Assembly (NCBI RefSeq): GCF_018100785.1
Contig: NZ_JAGJEC010000001.1
Coordinates: forward strand, 1,426,001 to 1,490,000
Source of the DNA: Maribacter sp. MMG018
Lineage (GTDB): Bacteria > Bacteroidota > Bacteroidia > Flavobacteriales > Flavobacteriaceae
Direction: 5' to 3'
DNA: 64,000 nucleotides
Position 1 is the first letter of the stretch. Each line of letters starts with the position of its first letter. The position numbers and the translations under genes were made by a program. Shown piece after piece: positions 37,860 through 47,487 of the stretch. The notes beneath the pieces were generated by a model, which was not told the DNA's origin, did not search any database, and saw nothing but the letters and a program-made list of their open reading frames with translations.

Positions 37860-40064
37860 ATGCATAAACAGGGTTTTTACATAGTAGTTTTATTTCTTTT
37901 GGTAGGCTTCACCGGTTTGTCGCAGCAGGGTCAGGTACCCCGTTTTACCATTAAGGGCAGCGTGGAAGCCAAAGCGACCCATGATCCTATTTCGGGGGTG
38001 TCGGTTACTACCAGTGCCGGTGCGCAGACCTTTACCAATGCATTGGGAGAGTTTAAGATCGTTACGGCCATCGGCGAAGAATTGGTTATTGAGCATTCCG
38101 GTTTTCAAACAGTGAGGTATCGTATTACGGGCAAAGACGATATTAAGGTGCAGGTAGAGGGGTATGCGAACAGGCAGAAAAGAAGTTCCGATACCCAATA
38201 CTCTTCTAGAAAATCTGTAGCAAATAGCTCATATTTAGATTCGGCACAGGTTTATAAAAAAAATGACATTGCCAAGAGTATCGATTATGTGGCCAGATAT
38301 ATAGAAAGTCTGGGCAGTAATGGTAGTAGGCGAGAATTGGCCAAGTCGTTGACGACCTTGGGCGAGATTTATCTTTTTCATAAACAGTACGATCTGGCCA
38401 TCGATAATTTTGAAGATGCTTTGGAAGCCAATAAAACCATAGCTACTTCTTTGCTTTTGGCGGAGACCTATATGTTCACGGATCAATTGGAAAAGGCCGA
38501 AGAGACCCTAAAACCGATACAGGAAATTCGTAGTATGGTGCCTTTTCAAAGAGTTGAGCTCTACGAAATACTGGGCGATATCAAAAAGAAAAAGAATGAT
38601 ATAGATACGGCCGTAAAATTTTATGACGAAGGATTAACAGTGGCCACCAAAAATCAGATTACCCCCAAAATGACGGATTTGACCTCTAAGATCGCAGATG
38701 CCTATGCTCAGGGCAATCAGTTAAGGGAGGCGGAGGCCTATTATGACAACTCTGTAGAACTTGCCTCTAAAATGGCGCCGAAAAGGGCCCTGCAAGAAAA
38801 AGAGAAAGTGGCTGATTTCTACAATAAAAAAAGTGAATATCAAGAGGAGATAGCCATTCGTAAAAACAGCTTGGCCGAATTGGACAAAATAAATAAAGTA
38901 CAAGGGCAAACTTCAGAAGTTGGAGCGGGCGATACCATTACCGCTCAAAGAATAAACTATAAAATCGCCAATGCCTACATTGCCCAGGACAAGTATACCG
39001 AAGCGATTCCCTATTTGGAAAAAAGTATCGTTGAGGCAGATTCCAGCAATGATCTGGTGGTGCAAAAAGATGCAACTAAAAAACTATCGGAAGTATATGG
39101 GTATAGGGGAGATTACAACAAGGCGTTGGAAACCTATCAAACGTACGTTGCCCTGGTAGACACCTTGTACAAGCGTAAAGAGCAGGAAATTTCAAGGGCG
39201 GCACGTTTTAATAGAGAGATAGCAAGTACTCAAAGTAGAATTACCGGGCTGGAGCAAGAAAGGGAGCTTTCGCAGAGTAAATATGATTTGGCATTGACCC
39301 AACAAGAGTTGGCGGAGGAAAGTTATAAAAGGCAACGTTGGATTATCTATTCGCTCATATTTGGGTTGTTACTAACAATTTTGGCTGCTTTCTTTTTTTA
39401 TAGAAGCAACCAACAACAAAAACTGGCCAACAACCTATTGGCATTAAAATCTTTGCGTTCGCAAATGAATCCCCATTTTATTTTTAATGCCCTTAACTCT
39501 GTCAATAACTATATCTCAAAAAGTGATGAACGTAGCGCTAATAGGTATTTGAGCGATTTTTCTAAACTGATGCGTTCCGTTTTGGAAAACTCGGAGGAAG
39601 ATTTTATTCCCCTGACCAAAGAGCTAGAGCTTTTGGAGTTGTATATAAAGTTGGAGCATTCCCGTTTTCCCGATAAGTTCGACTATACCATAACGGTAGA
39701 CGAACATTTGGATGTCTCCTCCTTCCAAATTCCTCCCATGTTATTACAGCCCTATATCGAAAATGCAATTTGGCACGGACTTAGATACAAAGAGGAGAAA
39801 GGCCTCTTGGAGGTAAAAGTAGGTTCTGGTAACGAAAAGGAATTGAAGATCGTTATTACGGATAACGGTATCGGACGTACAAAATCGGCAGCCTTAAAGA
39901 CCAAGAACCAAAAGAATCAGAAATCTAAGGGAATGGGGAATATAAAACAACGATTGGCGATTTTAAACGATATGTACAAAGACAAGGTCGATGTCTCCAT
40001 TTCCGATGTAACCGCTAATGGTGAAGGAACAAAGGTTGTCTTCACGCTAAAAAAAGATAAATGA
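37860..40064 (+). CDS. LytS-type sensor histidine kinase with carboxypeptidase-regulatory-like and TPR domains
   Basis: The 734 residues begin with a signal peptide (MHKQGFYIVVLFLLVGFTGLSQ), then a beta-sandwich like the carboxypeptidase regulatory domain (about 30-100: GSVEAKATHDPISGVSV..GEFKIV). A TPR region follows (about 130-470), a membrane helix near 495-516, and a cytoplasmic histidine kinase domain of the LytS/YehU type: His539 in SQMNPHFIFNALN, then PPMLLQPYIENAIWHGL and ITDNGIGRTKS. The start of the response regulator overlaps its stop in ATGA, so the pair is translationally coupled. The signal sensed is unknown. Confidence 0.93.
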   Translation: MHKQGFYIVVLFLLVGFTGLSQQGQVPRFTIKGSVEAKATHDPISGVSVTTSAGAQTFTNALGEFKIVTAIGEELVIEHSGFQTVRYRITGKDDIKVQVEGYANRQKRSSDTQYSSRKSVANSSYLDSAQVYKKNDIAKSIDYVARYIESLGSNGSRRELAKSLTTLGEIYLFHKQYDLAIDNFEDALEANKTIATSLLLAETYMFTDQLEKAEETLKPIQEIRSMVPFQRVELYEILGDIKKKKNDIDTAVKFYDEGLTVATKNQITPKMTDLTSKIADAYAQGNQLREAEAYYDNSVELASKMAPKRALQEKEKVADFYNKKSEYQEEIAIRKNSLAELDKINKVQGQTSEVGAGDTITAQRINYKIANAYIAQDKYTEAIPYLEKSIVEADSSNDLVVQKDATKKLSEVYGYRGDYNKALETYQTYVALVDTLYKRKEQEISRAARFNREIASTQSRITGLEQERELSQSKYDLALTQQELAEESYKRQRWIIYSLIFGLLLTILAAFFFYRSNQQQKLANNLLALKSLRSQMNPHFIFNALNSVNNYISKSDERSANRYLSDFSKLMRSVLENSEEDFIPLTKELELLELYIKLEHSRFPDKFDYTITVDEHLDVSSFQIPPMLLQPYIENAIWHGLRYKEEKGLLEVKVGSGNEKELKIVITDNGIGRTKSAALKTKNQKNQKSKGMGNIKQRLAILNDMYKDKVDVSISDVTANGEGTKVVFTLKKDK

Positions 40065-40792
40065 AATTAAAGGCCATTTTAATAGAGGACGAAGCCAACA
40101 GCCGAGAGATTTTAAGGAATTATCTTAAGAAATATTGCGCCAACGTTGAGCTTTTAGCAGAGGCAGCCTCGATAAAGGAAGGGTTGGGGTTAATAGAAAA
40201 AAATAAACCGGACCTTGTTTTTTTAGATGTGGAAATGCCTTTTGGAAATGCCTTTGATCTGTTGGACCAAGTGCCCGATCGTACTTTCGAAACCGTTTTC
40301 GTTACCGCTTATGACCATTACGCCAAAGATGCCCTAAACCATCATGCGGCATATTATTTAACCAAACCCATCAATATAGATGAGTTGATAATGGCGGTGG
40401 AATATGTAGGGGAGATCAAGGCCAAAGAAGATAACTTACAGGAGAAAGTTTTAAATACAAATTCAAAAAATATACAGGGTAAGTTAACTTTGCCACAGCA
40501 AGACGGTTTTCAGGTCTTGAATGTGGAAGATATTCTGTATTGTAAGGCAGATGATAATTACACAGAGATATATCTAGAGAACAAAAAGATATTGGTGAGC
40601 AAGACCCTTAAGTATTTTGAGGATGCCCTGATTGATTTTCCGTTCGCACGTATCCATAAATCATATTTGGTAAACGTAAACGAAGTGGTCAAATATAAAA
40701 AGGGAAAAGGAGGTAGCGTAGTGGTCTCAAACGGAAAGGAACTGCTTGTTTCGGCCTCCAAAAAGAAAGAGTTTCTTTCGTTTTTTGATTAA
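40061..40792 (+). CDS. LytTR-family response regulator
   Basis: This 243-residue partner of the kinase has an N-terminal receiver domain (about 1-120) with phospho-acceptor Asp56 in DLVFLDVEMP, acidic residues near Glu9-Asp10 and Lys107 in YLTKPIN. The C-terminal LytTR DNA-binding domain (about 145-243) includes DILYCKADDNYTEIYLENKK and FARIHKSYLVNVNEV. LytTR regulators bind paired direct repeats in promoters; no target is evident from the sequence here. It overlaps the kinase by 4 bp. Confidence 0.95.
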   Translation: MKLKAILIEDEANSREILRNYLKKYCANVELLAEAASIKEGLGLIEKNKPDLVFLDVEMPFGNAFDLLDQVPDRTFETVFVTAYDHYAKDALNHHAAYYLTKPINIDELIMAVEYVGEIKAKEDNLQEKVLNTNSKNIQGKLTLPQQDGFQVLNVEDILYCKADDNYTEIYLENKKILVSKTLKYFEDALIDFPFARIHKSYLVNVNEVVKYKKGKGGSVVVSNGKELLVSASKKKEFLSFFD

Positions 40793-40820
40793 GTCGAGTT
40801 TAATAGAGAATAAAAGCATA

Positions 40821-41336
40821 ATGATTAAAGAAGTTAGGGGCAAAATGCCCAAGATCGGTGAAGATTGTTTTATTGCCGAAAATGCGACCATAGTAGGGGA
40901 AGTTGTTATGGGCGATCAATGTAGTGTATGGTTCAATGCTGTTTTAAGGGGAGATGTGCATTACATAAAAATGGGTGATAAGGTGAATGTGCAAGACGGT
41001 GCTGTCATACATTGTACCTATAAAAAATCACCCACGAATATTGGTGACAATGTTTCTATAGGGCACAATGCCATTGTACACGGTTGTACCATAAAAGACA
41101 ATGTACTTATAGGTATGGGAAGTATCGTGATGGACGATTGCGTGGTAGAGAGCAATAGCATCATAGCGGCAGGTGCCGTACTTACCAAAGGCACACATGT
41201 GCCTTCGGGCAGTGTATTTGCAGGAACACCGGCAAAAAAAATCAAGGATATTAGTCCAGAGTTGAGCTCGGGCGAAATAAATAGGATCGCAGAGGCGTAT
41301 ACCATGTATTCTGGATGGTTTAAAGAAAATGATTAA
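40821..41336 (+). CDS. Gamma-carbonic anhydrase family protein
   Basis: I start at ATG 40821, since MIKEVRGKMPKIGEDCFIAE is the family N-terminus; an in-frame start at 40746 would overlap the regulator gene by 47 bp. The 171 residues form a left-handed beta-helix made of hexapeptide repeats (NATIVG, DQCSVW, DNVSIG, DNVLIG). The zinc ligands are His64, His82 and His87. The protein may hydrate CO2 or, as in many YrdA-like relatives, lack measurable activity; sequence alone cannot decide. Confidence 0.92.
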   Translation: MIKEVRGKMPKIGEDCFIAENATIVGEVVMGDQCSVWFNAVLRGDVHYIKMGDKVNVQDGAVIHCTYKKSPTNIGDNVSIGHNAIVHGCTIKDNVLIGMGSIVMDDCVVESNSIIAAGAVLTKGTHVPSGSVFAGTPAKKIKDISPELSSGEINRIAEAYTMYSGWFKEND

Positions 41337-41355
41337 CCTGTTCCGATAACGTAAA

Positions 41356-41385
41356 TTGCGCTTACATTCAATATTATTACTTTTG
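41356..41385 (+). promoter_or_regulatory. Putative promoter of fabD
   Basis: TTG at 41356-41358 and TACTTTTG at 41378-41385 are separated by 19 bp, an excellent match to the Bacteroidota consensus. The leader would be about 16 nt. Confidence 0.68.
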
Positions 41386-41406
41386 CACACTTAAAATTTA
41401 GAAAAT

Positions 41407-42288
41407 ATGAACGCATATATATTTCCCGGACAAGGGGCTCAGTTTGTAGGTATGGGGTTGGATCTTTACGAAAAATATCCAATTGCCAAAGAGATGTTCG
41501 AAAAGGCCAATGATATTCTTGGCTTTAAGATTACCGATATTATGTTCAATGGCACCAAAGAGGGCTTAAAGGAAACCAAGGTAACCCAGCCCGCTATATT
41601 TTTACACTCCGTAATATTGGGCAAGGTAATGGGCGATAGCTTTAGGCCAGATATGGTCGCAGGCCATTCTTTAGGTGAATTTTCTGCTTTGGTCGCCAAC
41701 GGCACCTTGAATTTTGAAGATGGTCTTAAGTTGGTTTCAAAGAGAGCCTTGGCCATGCAAAAGGCCTGTGAAATACAATCGAGCACCATGGCCGCCGTAT
41801 TGGGCTTGGACGATGCCGTGGTAGAAAAAATATGTGAAGAGACCGAAGGTATCGTGGTAGCCGCAAATTATAATTGTCCCGGGCAATTGGTTATTTCGGG
41901 AGAGGTGGAAGCGATAAACACCGCTTGTGAGAAATTAAAGGAAGCAGGTGCCAGAAGAGCTTTGGTACTGCCCGTTGGTGGTGCTTTCCATTCACCGTTA
42001 ATGGAACCTGCCCGTGAAGAGTTGGCTTCCGCTATTGAGAATACGGTATTTGCAGAACCTAGTTGTCCCGTTTATCAAAATGTGACTACGACACCTGTGA
42101 AGGATTCTACCGAGATAAAGAAAAATTTGATGCTGCAATTGACGGCTCCCGTAAAATGGACACAAAGTGTTAAGAACATGGTGGCCGACGGAGCTACCAT
42201 ATTTACCGAAATAGGGCCTGGAAAGGTATTACAGGGCTTGGTCAGGAAAATAGATTCTAGTGTTGAAACACAACAGCCTACATTATAA
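41407..42288 (+). CDS. fabD: Malonyl-CoA:ACP transacylase FabD
   Basis: FabD transfers malonyl groups from CoA to acyl carrier protein to feed fatty-acid elongation. The 293 residues include FPGQGAQ at 6-12, the nucleophile Ser88 in AGHSLGE, and the catalytic histidine in GGAFHSPLM near 200. It has its own strong promoter, and an 18-bp palindrome spans its stop codon, serving as a likely terminator. No other fab gene is nearby. Confidence 0.97.
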   Translation: MNAYIFPGQGAQFVGMGLDLYEKYPIAKEMFEKANDILGFKITDIMFNGTKEGLKETKVTQPAIFLHSVILGKVMGDSFRPDMVAGHSLGEFSALVANGTLNFEDGLKLVSKRALAMQKACEIQSSTMAAVLGLDDAVVEKICEETEGIVVAANYNCPGQLVISGEVEAINTACEKLKEAGARRALVLPVGGAFHSPLMEPAREELASAIENTVFAEPSCPVYQNVTTTPVKDSTEIKKNLMLQLTAPVKWTQSVKNMVADGATIFTEIGPGKVLQGLVRKIDSSVETQQPTL

Positions 42289-42294
42289 TGTAGG
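42277..42294 (+). terminator. Palindrome overlapping the fabD stop codon
   Basis: CCTACATTATAATGTAGG is a perfect 18-bp palindrome that includes the TAA stop (42286-42288) and is followed by TATTTT. It would form a hairpin only after ribosomes have left. Confidence 0.55.
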
Positions 42295-42450
42295 TATTTT
42301 CGGCACAACCGGTATTTTATCAGGAAAATATTCTTTTTAATCTGTTAATTAAGAGATTAGGAATATTTTTTTAGTATTATTGACCCCCATTTATCCATGG
42401 TGCCTTTAGTGTGCGTAGAACACCGCTAGAGTGCTTTTAAAGGGAATGCT

Positions 42451-45400
42451 ATGAAGTTGAAAAATTATCCTGTATTGCTTAGTGGTTTGCAAAAAAGCAA
42501 CGTAAAAAAATCGCTATCGGTTTTTGTGTTTTTGTTTTTTGCGGTTACACTGTTCGGTGTTTATGGTCAGACCGTTTCCATTTCGGCATCCCAACCCAAT
42601 GCCGATGAAAATGGCCCTGTTGATGGCGAATATACTATAGCGGTCACAGGAGGAGGTGGGGTTACTGGTACAATTGATGTTTTCTTAGCTGTTAGTGGTG
42701 GAAGTGCGGATTCAGGTGATGATTTTACGCCGTTACCAACTATTGTTACCGTTGGTTTGTTTTTGGGTGATGGTACAGCAGCCGTACCGCTTGAGGTTAT
42801 CGATGATAATTTTGTAGAAACTACGGAAAATGTAGAATGGTCTATCGTTAATAATGTAGGTTATACAGTTGTACCGGGCAGTGGTACTGCAGTCGTTACC
42901 ATCGCCGATAATGATGTCGCTGGGGTAAATGTAAGTGCCATAAGCGGTAATACTACCGAAGCAGGTGGTACGGCCACGTTTAATGTATCCCTTACCAGCC
43001 AACCTACCGCAGCTGTTACGATGGTACTTTCTAGTAGTGATCCTAATGAAGGTACCGTTCCAGGGTCTGTGACCATACCTGTAGCAAGTTGGAATATAGG
43101 GGTACCGGTTACCGTAACGGGGGCAAACGACAATATTATTGATGGAAATCAAACTTATAATATCGTAACAGGAAATGTAACTTCTGGCGATCCTAATTAC
43201 AATGCTTTGAACGGTGGGGCAGTGGCCAATGTTACGGGCATAATCAACGAAGATGATGATGTCGCCGGGGTAAATGTAAGTGCCATAAGCGGTAATACCA
43301 CCGAAGATGGTGGTGCGGCCACATTTAATGTATCGCTTACCAGCCAACCTACCGCAGCTGTCACGATAGCCCTTTCTAGCAGTGATACAAGTGAAGGTAC
43401 CGTTCCGCCGAATGTAACCATACCTGTCGCCAATTGGAATACGGGAGTGGACGTTACCGTAACCGGTGCGGATGATGCTATAGCCGATGGTGATCAAACA
43501 TATAATATTATAACAGGAAATGTAACTTCATCAGATCCCAATTACAATGCTTTGAACGGTGGGGCGGTTGCTAATGTGGTGGGCATAATAAATGAAGATA
43601 ATGAGTTTACGGCAACCATTACGGCTAGTGACGGGGCTGCGGCAGAGACCGCCGCAGGTAATAACAACGGAATCTTTACTGTTAGTCTAGATGAGGTAAA
43701 TACCACGGGTGGCGGTGTGGTCGTAGATTATGACATTACAGGTACGGCAGATAATGGGGTAGATTATACGACCATTGGTACTAGTGTCACTATACCCAAC
43801 AACCAACAGAGCGCTACTATTACCATTGCACCTATAGATGATGTAATCCAAGAAGAAACAGAGACCGTAATAGTTACTTTGAACGCAGGTACGAACTATG
43901 GTCTGGGAGCACCTGCAACAAGGTCGGCGACCGTAAATATTACAGATAATGACCAAGCAAGTTTAAGTGTTGCGGATCAAGCGGTCAATGAAAATGTTGC
44001 TTCAGGGAATATGCAGTTCGATGTTGTATTGGATATTGCCGTGGACGGCGGTACTTCGGTAGGCTATTCCTTTTCTGATGATACTGCCACCGGTGGAGGG
44101 GTAGATTATACCGCTACTAACGGAACCCTTAATTTTAATGGTACCGCCAATGAGGTGCAAACCATTACGGTAGGTATTGTAAATGACCAAATTTTAGAAG
44201 ATACCGAAACCTTTACAGTGCAATTGGCAACACCTTCAAATAATGTGAATCTGACCAATGGGGGCACGGCCAAGGGTACTATAAACGATGATGACAATTG
44301 TGTAGCGGCTCCTATTTTAAATACAGATATAGAGACTGTTTTTTGTGGCGCCCCAGGTGATCCTATTTTCGCAAATAGTTCTGTAACCAGTCTAAACGAT
44401 TATACCGATTCTACGCCACCCGCCGGAACAACATTGATGTGGAGTAGGGATTCCGACCCGTTAAATGAAGGTTCTTATTTAGAGCCTGCGGAGCTGTCAG
44501 ATCCGGGAAATACAGGGTCTTATTTTGGATTTTTCTTGGATGATAATGGTACACCGGACGATTATTCAGATGACTGTGCCAGTAGTGTAATAGAAGTGGA
44601 GTTGGTGTTGAATATAACTCCCGATAATCCCGAAGCGGAAGACGTTGAGCGTTGTGGTCCGGGAACGGTACTTTTGTCCGCTACCAGTACAAGCCCTACG
44701 GCTACGATCAATTGGTATGCTTCAGAAGATGCCGATACGCCATTAGGGTCGGGTAGTAATTTTACGACCCCTAGTCTAAATGCTACTACTTCTTTTTATG
44801 TGGAAGCTGTGGAGAACGATTGCCCTTCCGAAAGGGTCGAGGTGGTTGCGAATATAGCTTTTCAGCCTTCGGCCGGTACCGCGACCGATATTTCTTTATG
44901 TAGCACGGCATTAGATGCCGGTTCTGCCATTTTAGATTTGGACGACAGGTTAACAGGGCAAGATGAAGGGGTGTGGACCATTAAGACAGATCCTTCCAAT
45001 TCTATTGAAATAAATGATGAAAATGAAGTCGATTTCTCGGGGCTACAAGATGGCAACTATGTATTTACCTATACCACGGTAGGGGCCGAAGCATCTTGTG
45101 TAAACGAATCTGTAGATGTGACGGTTTTATTGAATACCAGTGAGACCGATGATGATAACGATGGTCTTACCGGTTGTGAGGAAGCCACAATAGGTACGGA
45201 TCCAAATGAAGCCGATAGCGATGGTGATGGTATTGACGATGGTGATGAGGTTGGGGATGATGTTACTGACCCGTTGGATGAGGATGGTGACGGAATTATA
45301 GATGCCTTGGATTCTAATACTTTAGATTCTGATGGAGACGGGGTGAACGATCAACAAGACCCTGCCAATTTAAATTCGTGTATTCCCGATAATTCCAGTC

Positions 45401-46479
45401 CCGATTGCCCTGTGGATCTAGCGATTACAAAAGATGCTGATTTGTTTGATGCCACACCTGGTGATACGGTAGTGTTTACCGTTACGGTCAGTAATTTAAC
45501 CGATAAGGTGACCGACGAAGCTACGATCGGTGAGCTTTTAGAAACAGGTTTTGCATATATATCACATACGGAGTCTTTGGGTACGTATGATAATGAAACA
45601 GGTATATGGACCATTGAGGACCTACCGGCGTTAGGGGAGGCGACCTTGGAAATTACCGTAGAGGTACTGGATGATGGGGTGTATACCAACACCGCAGAAT
45701 TGTTGAGCTCCACGCCGTTGGATGAAAATCCGGATAATGATACTGCCACGGTAACCATAGAAACCGAAGTGCCAGAGGGTATTGATATTGCCATAATCAA
45801 AAAAGCAAGTTCTGAGGCTCCGCTTGTGGGTGAAACGATAACGTTTACCATAACGGCCGTCAACAACTCACAAGATGATTATGTATTGTCGAACATAGTT
45901 ATCGCAGATTCTATTCCCAACGGGGTAAATGCCGGTTTTGTATACCAAAGCCATGAGGCTAGCGTAGGTGCCTATGACCCCAATACCGGATTGTGGACCA
46001 TAGAGTCTTTAGCGACAGGTGAAGCTAATGCCGCTACCTTAAAAATAACGGTGCAGGTGCCTGTAGAAGGGGAGTTTACGAATACGGCAAGCTTAGTGCG
46101 CTCCTCACCTAGAGATAACACTAATTTAGATGATAACGAAGATTCTGTTACGGTAACCGTAAGTGCCCCAACAAAGGCAGATCCTGGCTTTTTGTACAAT
46201 CAGTTTTCGCCGAATGGAGATGGTACGAACGATGTGCTTAGGATAAACATGACCAATTTTGATTTGGATGAAACAGTATCTGTAAGCTATAATATTAAAA
46301 TATTCGATAGGTATGGCAATAAGGTATTTGAAGCTAAAAAAGTAAACGATCCTAATATTTGGGACGGTACCTATGAAGGAAAAGAGGCGCCTAGGGGAAC
46401 GTATTTCTACTTACTTAACTACAGTGTCAACGGAGGAGAGCCAATATTGGATAAAGGATGGATTCAGTTGATTAGATAA
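42451..46479 (+). CDS. T9SS-exported surface protein with Calx-beta, thrombospondin type 3 and DUF11 repeats and gliding C-terminal domain
   Basis: The 1342 residues start with a long signal peptide (cleavage near YGQT, about residue 40). Calx-beta-like repeats fill about 45-615, among them a tandem copy of a 115-residue unit. An Ig-like region with cysteines lies near 615-890, an acidic calcium-binding stretch of thrombospondin type 3 repeats (DSDGDGIDDGD, DGDGIID) near 905-980, and two DUF11 repeats near 990-1240. The C-terminus (FLYNQFSPNGDGTNDVL..FDRYGNKVFE..GTYFYLL) is the gliding-motility-associated type-B sorting domain that sends SprB-like adhesins through the T9SS. It is followed by an SprF-like and an OmpA-family gene. 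Confidence 0.93.
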   Translation: MKLKNYPVLLSGLQKSNVKKSLSVFVFLFFAVTLFGVYGQTVSISASQPNADENGPVDGEYTIAVTGGGGVTGTIDVFLAVSGGSADSGDDFTPLPTIVTVGLFLGDGTAAVPLEVIDDNFVETTENVEWSIVNNVGYTVVPGSGTAVVTIADNDVAGVNVSAISGNTTEAGGTATFNVSLTSQPTAAVTMVLSSSDPNEGTVPGSVTIPVASWNIGVPVTVTGANDNIIDGNQTYNIVTGNVTSGDPNYNALNGGAVANVTGIINEDDDVAGVNVSAISGNTTEDGGAATFNVSLTSQPTAAVTIALSSSDTSEGTVPPNVTIPVANWNTGVDVTVTGADDAIADGDQTYNIITGNVTSSDPNYNALNGGAVANVVGIINEDNEFTATITASDGAAAETAAGNNNGIFTVSLDEVNTTGGGVVVDYDITGTADNGVDYTTIGTSVTIPNNQQSATITIAPIDDVIQEETETVIVTLNAGTNYGLGAPATRSATVNITDNDQASLSVADQAVNENVASGNMQFDVVLDIAVDGGTSVGYSFSDDTATGGGVDYTATNGTLNFNGTANEVQTITVGIVNDQILEDTETFTVQLATPSNNVNLTNGGTAKGTINDDDNCVAAPILNTDIETVFCGAPGDPIFANSSVTSLNDYTDSTPPAGTTLMWSRDSDPLNEGSYLEPAELSDPGNTGSYFGFFLDDNGTPDDYSDDCASSVIEVELVLNITPDNPEAEDVERCGPGTVLLSATSTSPTATINWYASEDADTPLGSGSNFTTPSLNATTSFYVEAVENDCPSERVEVVANIAFQPSAGTATDISLCSTALDAGSAILDLDDRLTGQDEGVWTIKTDPSNSIEINDENEVDFSGLQDGNYVFTYTTVGAEASCVNESVDVTVLLNTSETDDDNDGLTGCEEATIGTDPNEADSDGDGIDDGDEVGDDVTDPLDEDGDGIIDALDSNTLDSDGDGVNDQQDPANLNSCIPDNSSPDCPVDLAITKDADLFDATPGDTVVFTVTVSNLTDKVTDEATIGELLETGFAYISHTESLGTYDNETGIWTIEDLPALGEATLEITVEVLDDGVYTNTAELLSSTPLDENPDNDTATVTIETEVPEGIDIAIIKKASSEAPLVGETITFTITAVNNSQDDYVLSNIVIADSIPNGVNAGFVYQSHEASVGAYDPNTGLWTIESLATGEANAATLKITVQVPVEGEFTNTASLVRSSPRDNTNLDDNEDSVTVTVSAPTKADPGFLYNQFSPNGDGTNDVLRINMTNFDLDETVSVSYNIKIFDRYGNKVFEAKKVNDPNIWDGTYEGKEAPRGTYFYLLNYSVNGGEPILDKGWIQLIR
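42916..43605 (+). repeat. Two tandem 345-bp repeats in the surface-protein gene
   Basis: Copy 1 is 42916-43260 and copy 2 is 43261-43605. The period is exactly 345 bp (115 codons), and the first part of each unit is nearly identical at DNA level. Each encodes one Calx-beta-like domain with QPTAAVT and GDPNYNALNGG-like segments. Confidence 0.9.
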
Positions 46480-46486
46480 AACAGGT

Positions 46487-47476
46487 ATGAGTTACAAAAT
46501 ATTCAAATTGAAAACATATATAGGCCTTTCTTTTATGATGTTGGCTACTGTTTATTTTAGCGTTGTTTACGGCCAAAAAGAACCGCAGTATACCCAATAT
46601 ATGTATAATATAGGAAGTTTTAATCCTGGTTATGTGGGGTCTGTAGAGACGCCGGAGATCATAGGGTTGTATAGGGCACAGTGGATAGATATTCCCGGAG
46701 CACCAAGAACGATCCGTTTTGGTGCGAATTTGCCCTTTAAGAACGAAAAGATGGGTATGGGCCTTAACGTCGTCAACGACCAATTGGGGCCTTCGTCACA
46801 GACCTATGTGGATGTATCGTATTCATACCAAATAAATATTTCAGATGAGACCCTGTTATCTTTTGGGATGGACGCTGGAGGTTCTTTTTTAAACGTCGAT
46901 TTTTCTAAAGGTACTTTTGAAAATCCTGGAGAGCCGCTTAATGAAGAGATGATCAACAAGTTTTATCCAACAATAGGGGCAGGATTGTTCTTATATAGCG
47001 ATAATTGGTACTTTGGAACATCGATTCCCAATTTTTTGACAGAAGGTATTTATAATGACGATGTTGCCTCTATAGTCGAGGATAAATTGCAGTTTAATTT
47101 TATAGGGGGCTATGTGTTCGAACTCTCCGATAAGCTTAAATTTAAACCTGCGTTTTTAATAAATTCATTGAAAGGGGCTCCGGTTAATATCAATGTTTCC
47201 ACAAATTTTTTAATTTCAGATGTGTTTACGGCAGGTGTTTCTTACCGAGTGGATAATGCATTTAGCGGTCTGGCAGGTTTTCAGGTTTCGAACAGCACGT
47301 TTATAGGTTATTCTTACGATTATAATACCAATATATTGGGAGAATATAATAATGGCTCCCATGAGATAATATTGAAGTTTTTCTTAGGAAAGGGTAGTGG
47401 TAAAAGCTCCAAGGATTCGAAAGACAAAAATGCAAAGGGAAAACCAAAACAAATTGATACACCAAGATTTTTCTAA
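46487..47476 (+). CDS. PorP/SprF-like outer-membrane protein, partner of the surface protein
   Basis: The 329 residues begin with a signal peptide (through SVVYGQ) and the family start motif EPQYTQYMYNIGSFNPGYVGS. A beta-barrel pattern follows, ending in a strand (HEIILKFFLG) and a short basic Ser/Lys-rich tail. SprF-type proteins are needed for surface localisation of T9SS cargo bearing type-B C-terminal domains, and are encoded next to that cargo, as here (7 bp after the preceding stop). This is therefore its likely secretion or anchoring partner. Confidence 0.94.
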   Translation: MSYKIFKLKTYIGLSFMMLATVYFSVVYGQKEPQYTQYMYNIGSFNPGYVGSVETPEIIGLYRAQWIDIPGAPRTIRFGANLPFKNEKMGMGLNVVNDQLGPSSQTYVDVSYSYQINISDETLLSFGMDAGGSFLNVDFSKGTFENPGEPLNEEMINKFYPTIGAGLFLYSDNWYFGTSIPNFLTEGIYNDDVASIVEDKLQFNFIGGYVFELSDKLKFKPAFLINSLKGAPVNINVSTNFLISDVFTAGVSYRVDNAFSGLAGFQVSNSTFIGYSYDYNTNILGEYNNGSHEIILKFFLGKGSGKSSKDSKDKNAKGKPKQIDTPRFF

Positions 47477-47487
47477 AGCGGACATGT

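Noticed and set aside
42733..43497. A 254-codon minus-strand frame inside the surface-protein gene
   Set aside because: It lies antisense to well-supported Calx-beta repeats, is itself a low-complexity mirror of them, and has no family features.
42916..43605. Tandem repeat considered as a CRISPR or mobile element
   Set aside because: It has a 345-bp period, is in frame within a gene and encodes protein domains.
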